Source: Paenibacillus antarcticus (GTDB taxonomy: Bacteria > Bacillota > Bacilli > Paenibacillales > Paenibacillaceae). From it: a stretch of DNA of 64,000 nucleotides. The position numbers and the translations under genes are program-made. The stretch covers positions 304,779 to 368,778 of the forward strand of contig NZ_LVJI01000054.1 of NCBI RefSeq assembly GCF_001637225.1, given 5' to 3'. The notes under the pieces were generated by a model. The model made no database searches. It had not been told where the DNA came from and was given only the letters and a program-made list of their open reading frames with translations. How positions within the stretch are numbered: position 1 is the stretch's first letter; every line of letters begins with the position of its first letter. Positions 16,475 to 25,317 of the stretch are shown here, piece by piece.

Positions 16475-18508
16475 ATGGCTATTAATCGGCAAGATGTAGA
16501 ACAAATCGTGAAGGCTATCGGAGGAAAAGAGAATATTGAAGCCGCAACACACTGTGTGACAAGGCTCCGACTTGCTCTCAACGACGAGAGTAAAGTCGAT
16601 ACGAAGGCGCTTGAGAACAATCCTCTAGTTAAAGGTCATTTCTCTACACAGGGTCAATTCCAGGTTATTATCGGTCCAGGCCTGGTTGACAAAGTTTATG
16701 AAGAAATGATTGCCATCACCGGTGGGAACCGGGCTACTAAGGATGAGGTGAAGAATGCTGCTAGCAAGAAACAGAATCCGTTGCAGCGAGCAATCAAGAT
16801 GCTGGCAGATATTTTCATTCCGATTCTTCCTGCTATCGTTATGGCTGGTCTATTGCTGGGGATTAATAATATTCTAACGGGTCCCGGCATTTTTTTCGAT
16901 AGTAAATCACTTGTCGATGTCTATCCGCAATGGAAAGACGTTGCGTCTATTATTAATACGATAGCTAGTACTGCCTTTACTTTCCTACCTGCCCTCATCG
17001 GTTGGTCGGCAGTAACACGCTTCGGTGGCAGTCCGCTACTCGGTATCGTTCTCGGACTTATTCTCGTTCATCCTGATCTGCTCAGTGCTTATGGTTATGC
17101 CAATGCCAAGGTAGAAGGTACGGTTCCTGTGTGGGATCTGTTCGGTTGGCATGTCAACAAGATTGGTTATCAGGGGCAGGTGCTACCAGTTCTGGTCTCT
17201 GCCTATTTTCTTGCGAGACTGGAACGCTGGCTGAACAAAAAGGTGCCTGACTCATTTAAGTTGCTAATTGTCGCTCCAGTAGCACTTCTAATTACTGGAT
17301 TTCTAGCCTTTACGGTTATTGGTCCTATTACCTTTATTATTGCTAATGCTATTACATCGGGACTAGTTAGTATCTTTGGTAGCTTCCCCGCGATAGGTGG
17401 ATTAATCTATGGGGGACTATATTCGCTACTTGTTATTACAGGTATGCACCATACTTTCCTAGCAGTCGATATCCAGCTTATCGGTTCAGAAGGCGGAACC
17501 TTCTTATGGCCAATGCTGGCTTTGTCCAACATTGCACAAGGAGCTGCCGCACTCGGCATGATGTTTGTGGCCAAACAGGAAAAAACAAAAGGCCTGGCTG
17601 TCACTTCATCCATTTCTGCCTTCCTTGGCGTTACTGAACCCGCTATATTTGGGGTTAACATACGCTTCAAATACCCGTTTATCTTCGGGATGATCGGATC
17701 GGCCATTGCAGGTGTGTTACTTGCGCTGAATAATGTACTCGCGTCTTCCATTGGCGTAGGTGGGATTCCTGGATTCTTATCCATCTTCCCGAATCAGTGG
17801 GGCGTATTCTTTATCGGCATGGTGATTGTGCTAGTTGTTCCGTTCAGCGCTACCGTAATATACGGAAAATTCCGCAACCGTGGAACTAATGACTTGAACA
17901 GTGAAGACAATATGTCTGACGATGGCGTGATTGCCATAGAGCCGGATAGTGATATCGTAAACAATACTGAAAGTACTGTTACTCCGGTTCTCACACAGTC
18001 CGCCTCCGACAAAGTCTCCATTCCTGCTACAGCTGTCAATGTGGTTGAGGTAATGTTGCCTGTAAAAGGAAAGGTTGTGTCATTAGAGCAAGTACCTGAC
18101 CCAGCGTTTGCTGAAAGACAAATGGGGAAAGGCGTTGCTATTGATCCGTCCGAAGGGAAAGTTGTTGCACCATTTGATGCTACTGTAGCACATGTCATCA
18201 AGAGCAAACATGCCATTATTCTGGAGCATGCCTCGGGAGTACAAATTCTTATCCATATCGGAATAAATACGGTCTCACTTAAGGGTAGCGGATTTACCGC
18301 CCATGTAGCCACGGGTGATCAGGTGAAATCGGGTCAACTACTGCTTGAATTCGACCGAGAGGCCATCTTGGCAGCGGGTTACCCATTGATTTCTCCGATT
18401 ATAGTTCCTGATGGGCAAGATGTCATAGAACGGGTAGAGGAAATCGTGAATTCGAATCCTGAACAAGGGCAATCCTCTCCTATTCTTAAGATCTATCTTC
18501 AAGGTTAA
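16475..18508 (+). CDS. treP: Trehalose PTS permease, EIIBCA fusion
   Basis: The 677-residue membrane protein takes up trehalose and phosphorylates it to trehalose 6-phosphate. The EIIB domain (residues 1-90) has phosphocysteine C27 in ATHCVTRLRLAL. The EIIC channel follows (about 110-460) with roughly ten membrane segments. An EIIA domain of the glucose type sits at the C-terminus (about 520-670), with active-site H594 in ILIHIGINTV. The B. subtilis TreP lacks an EIIA domain, so this BCA form is self-sufficient apart from HPr. GAAGGAG precedes the ATG. It lies between treC and treR. Confidence 0.95.
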   Translation: MAINRQDVEQIVKAIGGKENIEAATHCVTRLRLALNDESKVDTKALENNPLVKGHFSTQGQFQVIIGPGLVDKVYEEMIAITGGNRATKDEVKNAASKKQNPLQRAIKMLADIFIPILPAIVMAGLLLGINNILTGPGIFFDSKSLVDVYPQWKDVASIINTIASTAFTFLPALIGWSAVTRFGGSPLLGIVLGLILVHPDLLSAYGYANAKVEGTVPVWDLFGWHVNKIGYQGQVLPVLVSAYFLARLERWLNKKVPDSFKLLIVAPVALLITGFLAFTVIGPITFIIANAITSGLVSIFGSFPAIGGLIYGGLYSLLVITGMHHTFLAVDIQLIGSEGGTFLWPMLALSNIAQGAAALGMMFVAKQEKTKGLAVTSSISAFLGVTEPAIFGVNIRFKYPFIFGMIGSAIAGVLLALNNVLASSIGVGGIPGFLSIFPNQWGVFFIGMVIVLVVPFSATVIYGKFRNRGTNDLNSEDNMSDDGVIAIEPDSDIVNNTESTVTPVLTQSASDKVSIPATAVNVVEVMLPVKGKVVSLEQVPDPAFAERQMGKGVAIDPSEGKVVAPFDATVAHVIKSKHAIILEHASGVQILIHIGINTVSLKGSGFTAHVATGDQVKSGQLLLEFDREAILAAGYPLISPIIVPDGQDVIERVEEIVNSNPEQGQSSPILKIYLQG

Positions 18509-18540
18509 TAATTATGGTAATATGAGCATGGTGATTAATA

Positions 18541-19260
18541 TTGAATAAAAATATATATATGCAAATCTATAATGACTACTCTGCTCAGGTTCAGTCCGGT
18601 TCGCTCTCCACAGGACAAAAATTACCTTCGGAGAATGAGCTCGCCGGAGCGTACAGAACATCAAGGGAAACAGTACGTAAGGCTCTGCACATGCTATCTG
18701 AGAATGGATATATCCATAAAATCAAAGGTAAGGGATCATTTGTTCTTGATACACAACGGATGAGCTTTCCCGTTTCCGGATTAGTCACTTTCAAAGAAGT
18801 GTCTGAGCGATTGGGCCGTTCGGTACGTACAATTGTGTATGAGAACGACTGTGTACCTAGCACTGCAGAGATTAGAAGGTGTTTACAACTGAAGGAACCT
18901 GGTCCGGTGTGGAAGGTGGTCCGTGCACGCGAGATTGAAGGGGAGAAGATTATCTTGGATAAAGATTATTTTTTGACCACATATGTGCCTTCCCTATCTC
19001 TTGAAGCAGCCACCAATTCTATCTATGAATATCTGGAGCAGAAGTTGAATCTACCAATTAGCTACGCAAAAAAAGAAATTTCTGTCGAAGAAGTAACCCC
19101 TGAAGACAAGCTACTGCTTGACTTACATGATTATCAGCATATTGTTGTGGTCCGCAACTATGTGTATCTGGTGGACACGACACTGTTTCAGTATACGGAA
19201 TCGCGGCATAGACTGGATAAGTTTCAGTTCGTTGACTTTGCCCGCCGAGTTAAGAACTAA
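18541..19260 (+). CDS. treR: GntR-family trehalose operon repressor
   Basis: The 239-residue protein has an N-terminal winged helix (LPSENELAGAYRTSRETVRK, then ALHMLSENGYI) and a C-terminal UTRA effector domain of the HutC subfamily. It represses the tre promoter and is released by trehalose 6-phosphate in Bacillus. The start is TTG; this gives an N-terminus equivalent to B. subtilis TreR, while the next ATG, six codons in, would cut into the first helix. The ribosome binding site is weak, which would keep repressor levels low. It is the last gene of the operon and ends at the terminator at 19320-19358. Confidence 0.93.
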   Translation: MNKNIYMQIYNDYSAQVQSGSLSTGQKLPSENELAGAYRTSRETVRKALHMLSENGYIHKIKGKGSFVLDTQRMSFPVSGLVTFKEVSERLGRSVRTIVYENDCVPSTAEIRRCLQLKEPGPVWKVVRAREIEGEKIILDKDYFLTTYVPSLSLEAATNSIYEYLEQKLNLPISYAKKEISVEEVTPEDKLLLDLHDYQHIVVVRNYVYLVDTTLFQYTESRHRLDKFQFVDFARRVKN

Positions 19261-19319
19261 TTCTCATTGGACAATGCCTAGAGTAGCAATGGTTATACAG
19301 ATGAATAGCTCTATGCAGA

Positions 19320-19358
19320 CAGCGTGTGCCGATACTCAATCGGCACACGCTGTTTTAA
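19320..19358 (+). terminator. Terminator of the trehalose operon
   Basis: A 13-bp perfect GC-rich stem (19321-19333 with 19339-19351) is followed by TGTTTTAAAA. It abuts the end of the convergent membrane-protein gene. Confidence 0.8.
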
Positions 19359-20329
19359 AATTGCTGTATCCAAATAAACAATGCCATCAAACAAATCAAC
19401 AACATACAAAAGTTTACCACCACAAACAGACAGCGAAGCCACATGGGCTGATGAAACTGATAGAGTGCGCTTGGTGCTCCTTTACCTTCAATTAGAAACA
19501 TGAGTAGTAAGGTATGAATGATCCAATGACCAACAACTTCCGTGAACCCGAATACCGTCGTAGTGGTCAAAAATATTCCTGTAAGTAACAGTGCAGTAAA
19601 TCGGTTCATGATTCCCAGAATGAGCACCCAACCTAAGGCCAGTTCAATAAAAGCAGCTATTAGTACAAATTCTTCTGTTGAAAACCCCAATGTTGGAAGC
19701 TTATACTCATAAATAAGTGTCTGGGTGAGACCTGGCATAGTCATTTTTTCCATAGAGAGCCACGCTAAGGATATACCGGTAAGCGTGTATAGTACCCGTA
19801 TTGACGATACCTTAAATCTGTTATTCACAGCGAATAAGTAATAAATAATTCCAACATAGAAGAAGTAATCAAGCGCATGAAATAGTCCATATTGTAATGC
19901 TGAATTCAGATATAAGAAAGCGATTGCAAATCCACTCACAGGCAACAGTCGCCTATGAAATAAACCTATGATGGCAACGATAAGTAATACGTATACCCAC
20001 CAAGAATCTATTAGAAACGTAGGTGCTAGATATGACCCCGTGCAAAGCTGCAACATTAAGCCTAATCCAACCCCAACCCGGAAGATCAGCAATTGGTAGG
20101 GGTTAAAGCGATTTAAGAAATCTAATATTTTGCTAACGAATATATTACGTTCAATCTCTTTATTTATGATCGTTGCAAACAACAACACAAGTAAGGTTAT
20201 ACAAAGCCAGAATATAAAATCAGGTGTGAGTATCTTTGTTAGAGGCTTGGATATCCAGCCATCATCAGCTATAAACCATTTAACATGTAAATACAAATGA
20301 CTTGGTATTAGATAATGTAACATTGCCAT
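19355..20329 (-). CDS. DoxX-like integral membrane protein
   Basis: The 324-residue polytopic protein has about eight hydrophobic helices. The middle (RFNPYQLLIFRVGVGLGL) and the AAFIELALGWVLILGIMNRF segment resemble DoxX/HTTM-type membrane proteins, whose function in Firmicutes is mostly unknown; related proteins have been linked to oxidoreductase complexes. AAAGGAGA precedes the ATG. The gene is monocistronic, convergent with treR, and divergent from the AraC regulator across a 340-base gap. No catalytic residue can be named. Family assignment is moderate. Confidence 0.6.
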   Translation of the reverse strand: MAMLHYLIPSHLYLHVKWFIADDGWISKPLTKILTPDFIFWLCITLLVLLFATIINKEIERNIFVSKILDFLNRFNPYQLLIFRVGVGLGLMLQLCTGSYLAPTFLIDSWWVYVLLIVAIIGLFHRRLLPVSGFAIAFLYLNSALQYGLFHALDYFFYVGIIYYLFAVNNRFKVSSIRVLYTLTGISLAWLSMEKMTMPGLTQTLIYEYKLPTLGFSTEEFVLIAAFIELALGWVLILGIMNRFTALLLTGIFLTTTTVFGFTEVVGHWIIHTLLLMFLIEGKGAPSALYQFHQPMWLRCLFVVVNFCMLLICLMALFIWIQQF

Positions 20330-20539
20330 GTGAATCTCCTTTAATTTTTTGATTTTAAAAATACAATGTATTAATTAAGAGTACCCAAAAATAGTCATAC
20401 AACGATAAACTTCACCCCTCTTTGAAAATGTGATAAATTATTTGAAATTAATAATACACTATTTTGGATTATATGTATTTAAATGTTAATAATAGTTTGA
20501 ATTAGCATTACAATTATTCAGTTTGATAACGAAAATCTT

Positions 20540-20599
20540 ATTGCTCATAAACAAGCGCAACCAATCAACTAGGATTCGTTGCGCTTGTTTATGAGCAAT
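20540..20599. repeat. Perfect 22-bp inverted repeat between divergent genes
   Basis: Arms 20540-20561 and 20578-20599 are exact complements with a 16-base loop. There is no T run on either side, and the genes on both sides point away from it, so it does not look like an ordinary terminator. It may be an operator, a cruciform or small-RNA element, or a mobile-element relic. The rest of the 20330-20669 gap is AT-rich with nothing further that I can name. Confidence 0.7.
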
Positions 20600-20669
20600 A
20601 TCATACAAGAAAAATTTTATAATATATGTTACTTTTAAAAATGTCATCATGATAAGGAGGTTAGTTGGG

Positions 20670-21488
20670 ATGCTAAATGAAATTCGAACGATATATCTGG
20701 ATTCTGATTTGAACATAGAAGCCTACCGATTCAAAGGAATCATGCAAAAATTCCCTGCTCATTTTCATGAATATTATGTCATTGGCTTTATTGAAGAAGG
20801 GCAACGTTATTTAGTGTGCAAGGGCGAAGAATACATCATTAATCCGGGGGACTTATTATTATTCAACCCTTTTGATACGCACAGTTGCGAGCAGATTGAC
20901 GGAAAAACTTTAGATTATCGATGCATCAACGTGACACCGGAAGTCATGAAAAAGATTGTTCTAGAGATTAATGGTAGCGACAACGCTCCATTCTTCAAAC
21001 CAAGTGTAGTATACCAAAGTGAGCTAGTATCTAATTTAAAAGAACTACATATAAGGGTTTCGCAGGAGGAACATGATTTTAAGAAGGAAGAGTTATTCTT
21101 ATACTTCATGGAAGAGCTCATTCAGACGCATTCTGACTTGACAATCATTCCAACAACATATGAACCCTCTATTGAAATTCAAACGGTGTGTAGCTATTTG
21201 GAGGAGAATTACACAAGAACGATTACACTAAACGATTTGAGTGCCTTAACAGGATGGAGTAAGTATCATTTGCTTAGATCATTCACGAAACAAAAGGGAC
21301 TATCGCCTTACAGCTATTTGGAGACGATTCGAATATATCATGCGAAAAGGCTGTTAGAACAAGGGGTGAAGCCCATTGAAGTGTGTTTTTTGGTAGGATT
21401 TAGTGATCAAAGTCATTTGACTAAATTCTTTAAAAGACAGATTGGGTTAACGCCCAAACAATATATGAGAATTTACCTCAACACGTAA
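20670..21488 (+). CDS. AraC-family regulator
   Basis: The 272-residue protein has a cupin-like N-terminal sensing domain (HFHEYYVIGFIEEGQRY, then INPGDLLLFNPFDTH) and two C-terminal AraC helix-turn-helix motifs (ITLNDLSALTGWSKYHLLRS and VCFLVGFSDQSHLTKFFKR). AAGGAGG stands nine bases before the ATG at 20670; an upstream ATG at 20649 is rejected because it precedes that site. The LysE-family exporter gene starts 45 bases downstream in the same direction, so this regulator probably controls export of an amino acid or a related compound that it senses. Confidence 0.88.
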   Translation: MLNEIRTIYLDSDLNIEAYRFKGIMQKFPAHFHEYYVIGFIEEGQRYLVCKGEEYIINPGDLLLFNPFDTHSCEQIDGKTLDYRCINVTPEVMKKIVLEINGSDNAPFFKPSVVYQSELVSNLKELHIRVSQEEHDFKKEELFLYFMEELIQTHSDLTIIPTTYEPSIEIQTVCSYLEENYTRTITLNDLSALTGWSKYHLLRSFTKQKGLSPYSYLETIRIYHAKRLLEQGVKPIEVCFLVGFSDQSHLTKFFKRQIGLTPKQYMRIYLNT

Positions 21489-21533
21489 TAACTAGCGGAT
21501 GAACGACTTAATGAGGAGGAATAAAGGAATACG

Positions 21534-22169
21534 ATGAATAACTTAATTGCATTTAGTCTAATGGCCCTTATGATGTCTATGTTACCTGGTACAGACACGG
21601 TACTTATTATGAAAAACACACTGATGCACGGTGCTAAAGCGGGTAGATATACGATACTGGGCATGGCGACCGGACTAACTTTTTGGACTATTGTTGTCGT
21701 ACTCGGTTTATCAGTAGTCATCTCGCAGTCTGTATTTCTATTCAATACAATCAAGTATTTGGGAGCTGCCTACTTGTTCTACTTAGGTATAAGAGCATTT
21801 TTTACTAAAAGCACACTTGTATTAGAGGATGTTCAAGAAGAAGATAGTCAGGGTTCTATTAAAAAGTTATCGTACAATCATAGTAAGGAATCATATCTAC
21901 AAGGAGTATTCAGTAATATTCTTAATCCTAAGACCATACTGGTCTACATCACTTTCATGCCTCAATTCATTGATCTGAATGGAAATACAAATCAACAGCT
22001 GATCACATTGGGATTAATCCTTACTGCAATAGCAGTGGGTTGGTTTCTGATTGTAGTGTATCTATTAGATCATGTGAAACAGTGGCTAAAAAAACCTAAA
22101 TTCCAAAAAGCCTTTCAAAAATCTACGGGGTTAATGTTAATTGGATTTGGAGTGAAAACTGTTGTTTAA
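21534..22169 (+). CDS. LysE/RhtB-family amino acid exporter
   Basis: The 211-residue membrane protein has about six transmembrane segments and the family N-terminus (FSLMALMMSMLPGTDTVLIM, equivalent to the PGP region of RhtB). FSNILNPKTILVYITFMPQF is another hallmark segment. These proteins export amino acids such as lysine, homoserine, threonine or leucine; the substrate here is unknown. It forms a two-gene unit with the AraC regulator and ends at the terminator at 22261-22308. Confidence 0.88.
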   Translation: MNNLIAFSLMALMMSMLPGTDTVLIMKNTLMHGAKAGRYTILGMATGLTFWTIVVVLGLSVVISQSVFLFNTIKYLGAAYLFYLGIRAFFTKSTLVLEDVQEEDSQGSIKKLSYNHSKESYLQGVFSNILNPKTILVYITFMPQFIDLNGNTNQQLITLGLILTAIAVGWFLIVVYLLDHVKQWLKKPKFQKAFQKSTGLMLIGFGVKTVV

Positions 22170-22260
22170 CTACATTAATTATTAATGTAATTAATAATAA
22201 AAACTCAGCATTTCCCATTTTGCTAAACAGGAGAAGAAACTCAAATTTATCATCATAAAG

Positions 22261-22308
22261 AAGGCAGGATAAAGGGATGTATTATCTCTCAATCCTACCT
22301 TTTTTTAA
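22261..22308 (+). terminator. Terminator between the LysE and MFS genes
   Basis: A 10-bp stem with one G-U pair (22261-22270 with 22292-22301) is followed by seven T. The convergent MFS gene ends just beyond. Confidence 0.7.
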
Positions 22309-22321
22309 AATTCTCCTACTA

Positions 22322-23626
22322 TTATTTATGCTTGCTACGAGGCCAGAACACGACTGGGATAAGCAGTAGTGAAAGAATTCCCCCAGCAAGTGAGAGTGTT
22401 GTGTAACTGGAATAAGCTAACACCATGCCAGAAAGTGCACCTCCTGATGCTCCCGCCAAAGCGATCAATACATCAACAGATCCTTGCGTCTTTGCGCGAG
22501 TCGATGGATGAGTTGAATCCAACATGAGTGCAGTACCACTAATCAAGCCGAAGTTCCAACCAAGACCGAGTAAAGAAAGAGCAATAATTAGTACGAGTAT
22601 GGAATCAGCTGGAGCAATAGCAGCTACTATAGCAGCTGTAAGAAGGGTGGCACCAGATGCCATTGCCATTGCCTTACGTCCAATCTTATCTACAAGAATA
22701 CCAGTTAAGAGAGATGGTAAGTACATCGCACCTACATGGAAACCAATTACGAGTCCTACTGCTTTCAAATTGTGTCCATGATGCCCCATATGTACAGGTG
22801 TCATTGTCATAATTGCAATCATGACAATTTGGGTTAATACCATTACAGCTGCTCCAACCATGATCCCACGTTTATTTATTGCTAGTGATTGGGAATTCGT
22901 ATCTATTAGATTTCGCTCATTCTGATTCTGTACATCTTTTGCAATGGCTCTCGCAACGATAAGAGGGTCTGGTCTAAGAAACATTAGAAGTACCATTCCA
23001 GCGATGATGTAGGCTGCAGCTGCTAGAATAAAGGGACCAGCTAGAGCAGGGACACCGATTGACGTAGCAAACCTACCCATTACTTCAACCAAATTTGGCC
23101 CCGCAACAGCACCGAATGTGGTAGAAACCATCGCAATACTAATAGCTGTTGCCCGTTGCCTAGAATTTGCTAAGTCAGTTCCCGCATAGCGAGCTTGTAA
23201 ATTGGTTGCAGTACCGGCACCATAGATGAGGAGTGATACTAAAAGTAGTAGAATATTATGAGATAATGCTGAAATAACTACTCCAATCGCACCGATACCT
23301 CCCAGTAAGAATCCTGTCGCTAGGCCTATACAGCGCCCAAAACGTTGAGAGAGTTGACCTACTAGAAGCGCTGCACCCGCTGAGCCAAGAGTAAACAGCG
23401 CAGCAGGAACACCTGTAAAACTATCTGTTCCTAACATATCCTGTGCGAGTAGTGCCCCAACTGTTATCCCTGCAGCAAGTCCTGCGCCTCCAAAAATTTG
23501 TGAAATAACAACGATAAGCAGTGTTCGTCGATATAACTGCCTTTGCTTTATAGAAGAACCAATGTAACGTTGTAACGAATTTGATTGATGGTCTAATGCT
23601 TTTGTATCATCCGATTTACTCGACAT
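22322..23626 (-). CDS. MFS transporter
   Basis: The 434-residue polytopic protein has about 12 transmembrane segments in two halves around a cytoplasmic loop near residues 210-245. The loop after TM2 carries GQLSQRFGR, the equivalent of MFS motif A, and DKIGRKAMAM in the second half mirrors it. It is likely a drug or metabolite exporter; no substrate can be given. The ATG at 23626 has GGAAAGGAAG eight bases upstream, so the GTG one codon earlier is rejected. The remnant of an aminotransferase-type gene lies upstream on the same strand. Confidence 0.85.
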   Translation of the reverse strand: MSSKSDDTKALDHQSNSLQRYIGSSIKQRQLYRRTLLIVVISQIFGGAGLAAGITVGALLAQDMLGTDSFTGVPAALFTLGSAGAALLVGQLSQRFGRCIGLATGFLLGGIGAIGVVISALSHNILLLLVSLLIYGAGTATNLQARYAGTDLANSRQRATAISIAMVSTTFGAVAGPNLVEVMGRFATSIGVPALAGPFILAAAAYIIAGMVLLMFLRPDPLIVARAIAKDVQNQNERNLIDTNSQSLAINKRGIMVGAAVMVLTQIVMIAIMTMTPVHMGHHGHNLKAVGLVIGFHVGAMYLPSLLTGILVDKIGRKAMAMASGATLLTAAIVAAIAPADSILVLIIALSLLGLGWNFGLISGTALMLDSTHPSTRAKTQGSVDVLIALAGASGGALSGMVLAYSSYTTLSLAGGILSLLLIPVVFWPRSKHK

Positions 23627-23765
23627 CACTAAGACTTCCTTTCCAATTAACCTCCTCTTATATTTTACAAATACATTCCGATCTTGAACACTCTTTTATG
23701 ATTTTCATTATCATGAAGCCAGTGTTTCTTTTGATTTTACTATCCATGCCTAATCAGTAGTCCAA

Positions 23766-23870
23766 CTACTTTAGATTCAACAAGAGACGCATAAGCAGCA
23801 CAAGTCCTCGATCCAATTCATCAACATCTTTAGTCGATGTTAGTGAAATACGAATAAATTGATACGGCAC
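23766..23870 (-). pseudogene. C-terminal remnant of a PLP aminotransferase or MocR-type protein
   Basis: A 34-codon open stretch ends in TAG at 23766. It reads PYQFIRISLTS, then DELDRGLVLLMRLL, which is typical of the last residues of class I/II aminotransferases and MocR regulators (FIRISLTS...EL..GL..L). Nothing upstream continues the gene: the terminator hairpin of the dehydrogenase gene intervenes. It is a deletion scar. Confidence 0.5.
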
Positions 23871-23915
23871 AAATAAACGAGCTCATTTTGAACTGAAATC
23901 GAACAAAATGAGCTC
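23871..23915 (-). terminator. Terminator of the dehydrogenase gene
   Basis: A 12-bp perfect stem (GAGCTCATTTTG, 23879-23890 with 23904-23915) is followed on the minus strand by the T-rich CGTTTATTTGT. Confidence 0.7.
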
Positions 23916-23948
23916 TGATACAATACACAATATACATTAGTTAAATGA

Positions 23949-24965
23949 TTATGTTAAATCTACAACAACTTTAATTGTTTCTTTAGCATCGATTGCTTTA
24001 TTGAATGCTTCTTGGATATCATCAAGTTTATAGACTTGTGTAATGATGGTTGATAGATTAGCTATACTTGTAAGGTGTTCAATAACCTTCGCAATATCCT
24101 CGTGAGTATAACCACTAGCACCTTTAATTTGTACTTCTTTTGACATGATTTGTGCCAGGCTAATAGGTACTTCATTTTTATAAACGGCGATAATCGAAAT
24201 CCTTGCATGAGGTTTGATAATCTTCATGACTTGATCAAATAGAATAGGTGCACCTGCTGCATCAATAAATACATCGACATTTGGGACATTTTGTCCGTAA
24301 ACATTTATTGCACCAAATTGTTTTATAAGTCCTTCTTCAAGACTTTCTTTCGTTGTATTTACAGTAACAGCACCTAGTTCAATTGCTTTCCCTAAACGCC
24401 AATCATCAATATCAACTACACATACATTCGTAATTCCTTCCGCAATTAAACTTGCAGCAGCTGAAAGACCGATTGGACCAGCACCTAACACAACGACTTT
24501 ATCTGTCGGCCCAGGGTTCGAGCTAAAAGCACCATGTCGCCCAACACTCATTGGTTCCATTAATGCAGCTACTTCTACAGGAATATTTGAATTCATTTCA
24601 TATAAGTTATGATTCAGTGCTGCATCTTCAATCAGGACAAATTGTGAGAATCCAGAGCATTCTAGCGATTTACGACGCCCAACCTTCTTTGCTGTGATCG
24701 GATTTATCCCAACGCGCATCCCAACTACAATATCAGAAGATACATCTGTTCCTACCTCAACAATTTCGCCTACCATTTCGTGTCCGAACTCGGAACCTAG
24801 ACTGATACCCATATTACCTGCTCCAGCCTTCACGATATTAATATCTGTACCACAGATACCACTACGTAAGTTGCGTACTAAGACATCTTTCGTTCCAACA
24901 GAAGGAATTGGTCGTTCTTCCAAGCGAATATCATTCTTACCATAATATATTGCTGCCTTCATCAT
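23949..24965 (-). CDS. Zinc-type medium-chain dehydrogenase without the structural zinc loop
   Basis: The 338-residue NAD(P)-dependent alcohol or polyol dehydrogenase has catalytic zinc ligands in SGICGTD, EFGHEMVGEI and MEPMSVG and a Rossmann motif VVVLGAGPIGLSAA. Between GMRVGINPI and CSGFSQFV only one cysteine remains, whereas most family members carry four that bind a structural zinc. This loop is short here. Relatives include sorbitol, threonine and 2,3-butanediol dehydrogenases; the substrate cannot be fixed. GAAGGAG precedes the ATG at 24965. A terminator follows the stop. It is divergent from nhaC across 352 bases. Confidence 0.85.
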   Translation of the reverse strand: MMKAAIYYGKNDIRLEERPIPSVGTKDVLVRNLRSGICGTDINIVKAGAGNMGISLGSEFGHEMVGEIVEVGTDVSSDIVVGMRVGINPITAKKVGRRKSLECSGFSQFVLIEDAALNHNLYEMNSNIPVEVAALMEPMSVGRHGAFSSNPGPTDKVVVLGAGPIGLSAAASLIAEGITNVCVVDIDDWRLGKAIELGAVTVNTTKESLEEGLIKQFGAINVYGQNVPNVDVFIDAAGAPILFDQVMKIIKPHARISIIAVYKNEVPISLAQIMSKEVQIKGASGYTHEDIAKVIEHLTSIANLSTIITQVYKLDDIQEAFNKAIDAKETIKVVVDLT

Positions 24966-25183
24966 GTAAGTACACTCCTTCTCATACATCAATATATGAA
25001 CGGGTATAATTTTAATAGTTTAAAAAGAAATGAGCAAACAACAATAGATTATCTTTTGTAAACTAAACAACACAATTAGAGGATGTGTTGATTTGTAGTG
25101 TGCTTTTTAAACACGTTAGAAATATGTATATTGAAATATTCAGTTAAATTTGCTGCCAAACCTGATTGGTATATTTATAACAT

Positions 25184-25212
25184 TGACTCTACTTATAGTT
25201 ATCGTATATATT
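25184..25212 (+). promoter_or_regulatory. Probable nhaC promoter
   Basis: TTGACT (25184-25189) and TATATT (25207-25212) are 17 bases apart, about 105 bases before the nhaC start. The rest of the gap from 24966 to 25317 is AT-rich and shows no other gene. Confidence 0.5.
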
Positions 25213-25317
25213 ACGTCAGTACTTCAATGCTAAAAAGCAAAAAAGCTTCAAAGTGAAAAAGTGAATAGAGATATAGAATCTAATTTTCCATAACAATGTA
25301 TAAGGAGCTCTTACATC

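Noticed and set aside
17407..18312. Long minus-strand open frames inside treP
   Set aside because: They are shadows of the coding strand with no starts or promoters of their own; treP is unambiguous.
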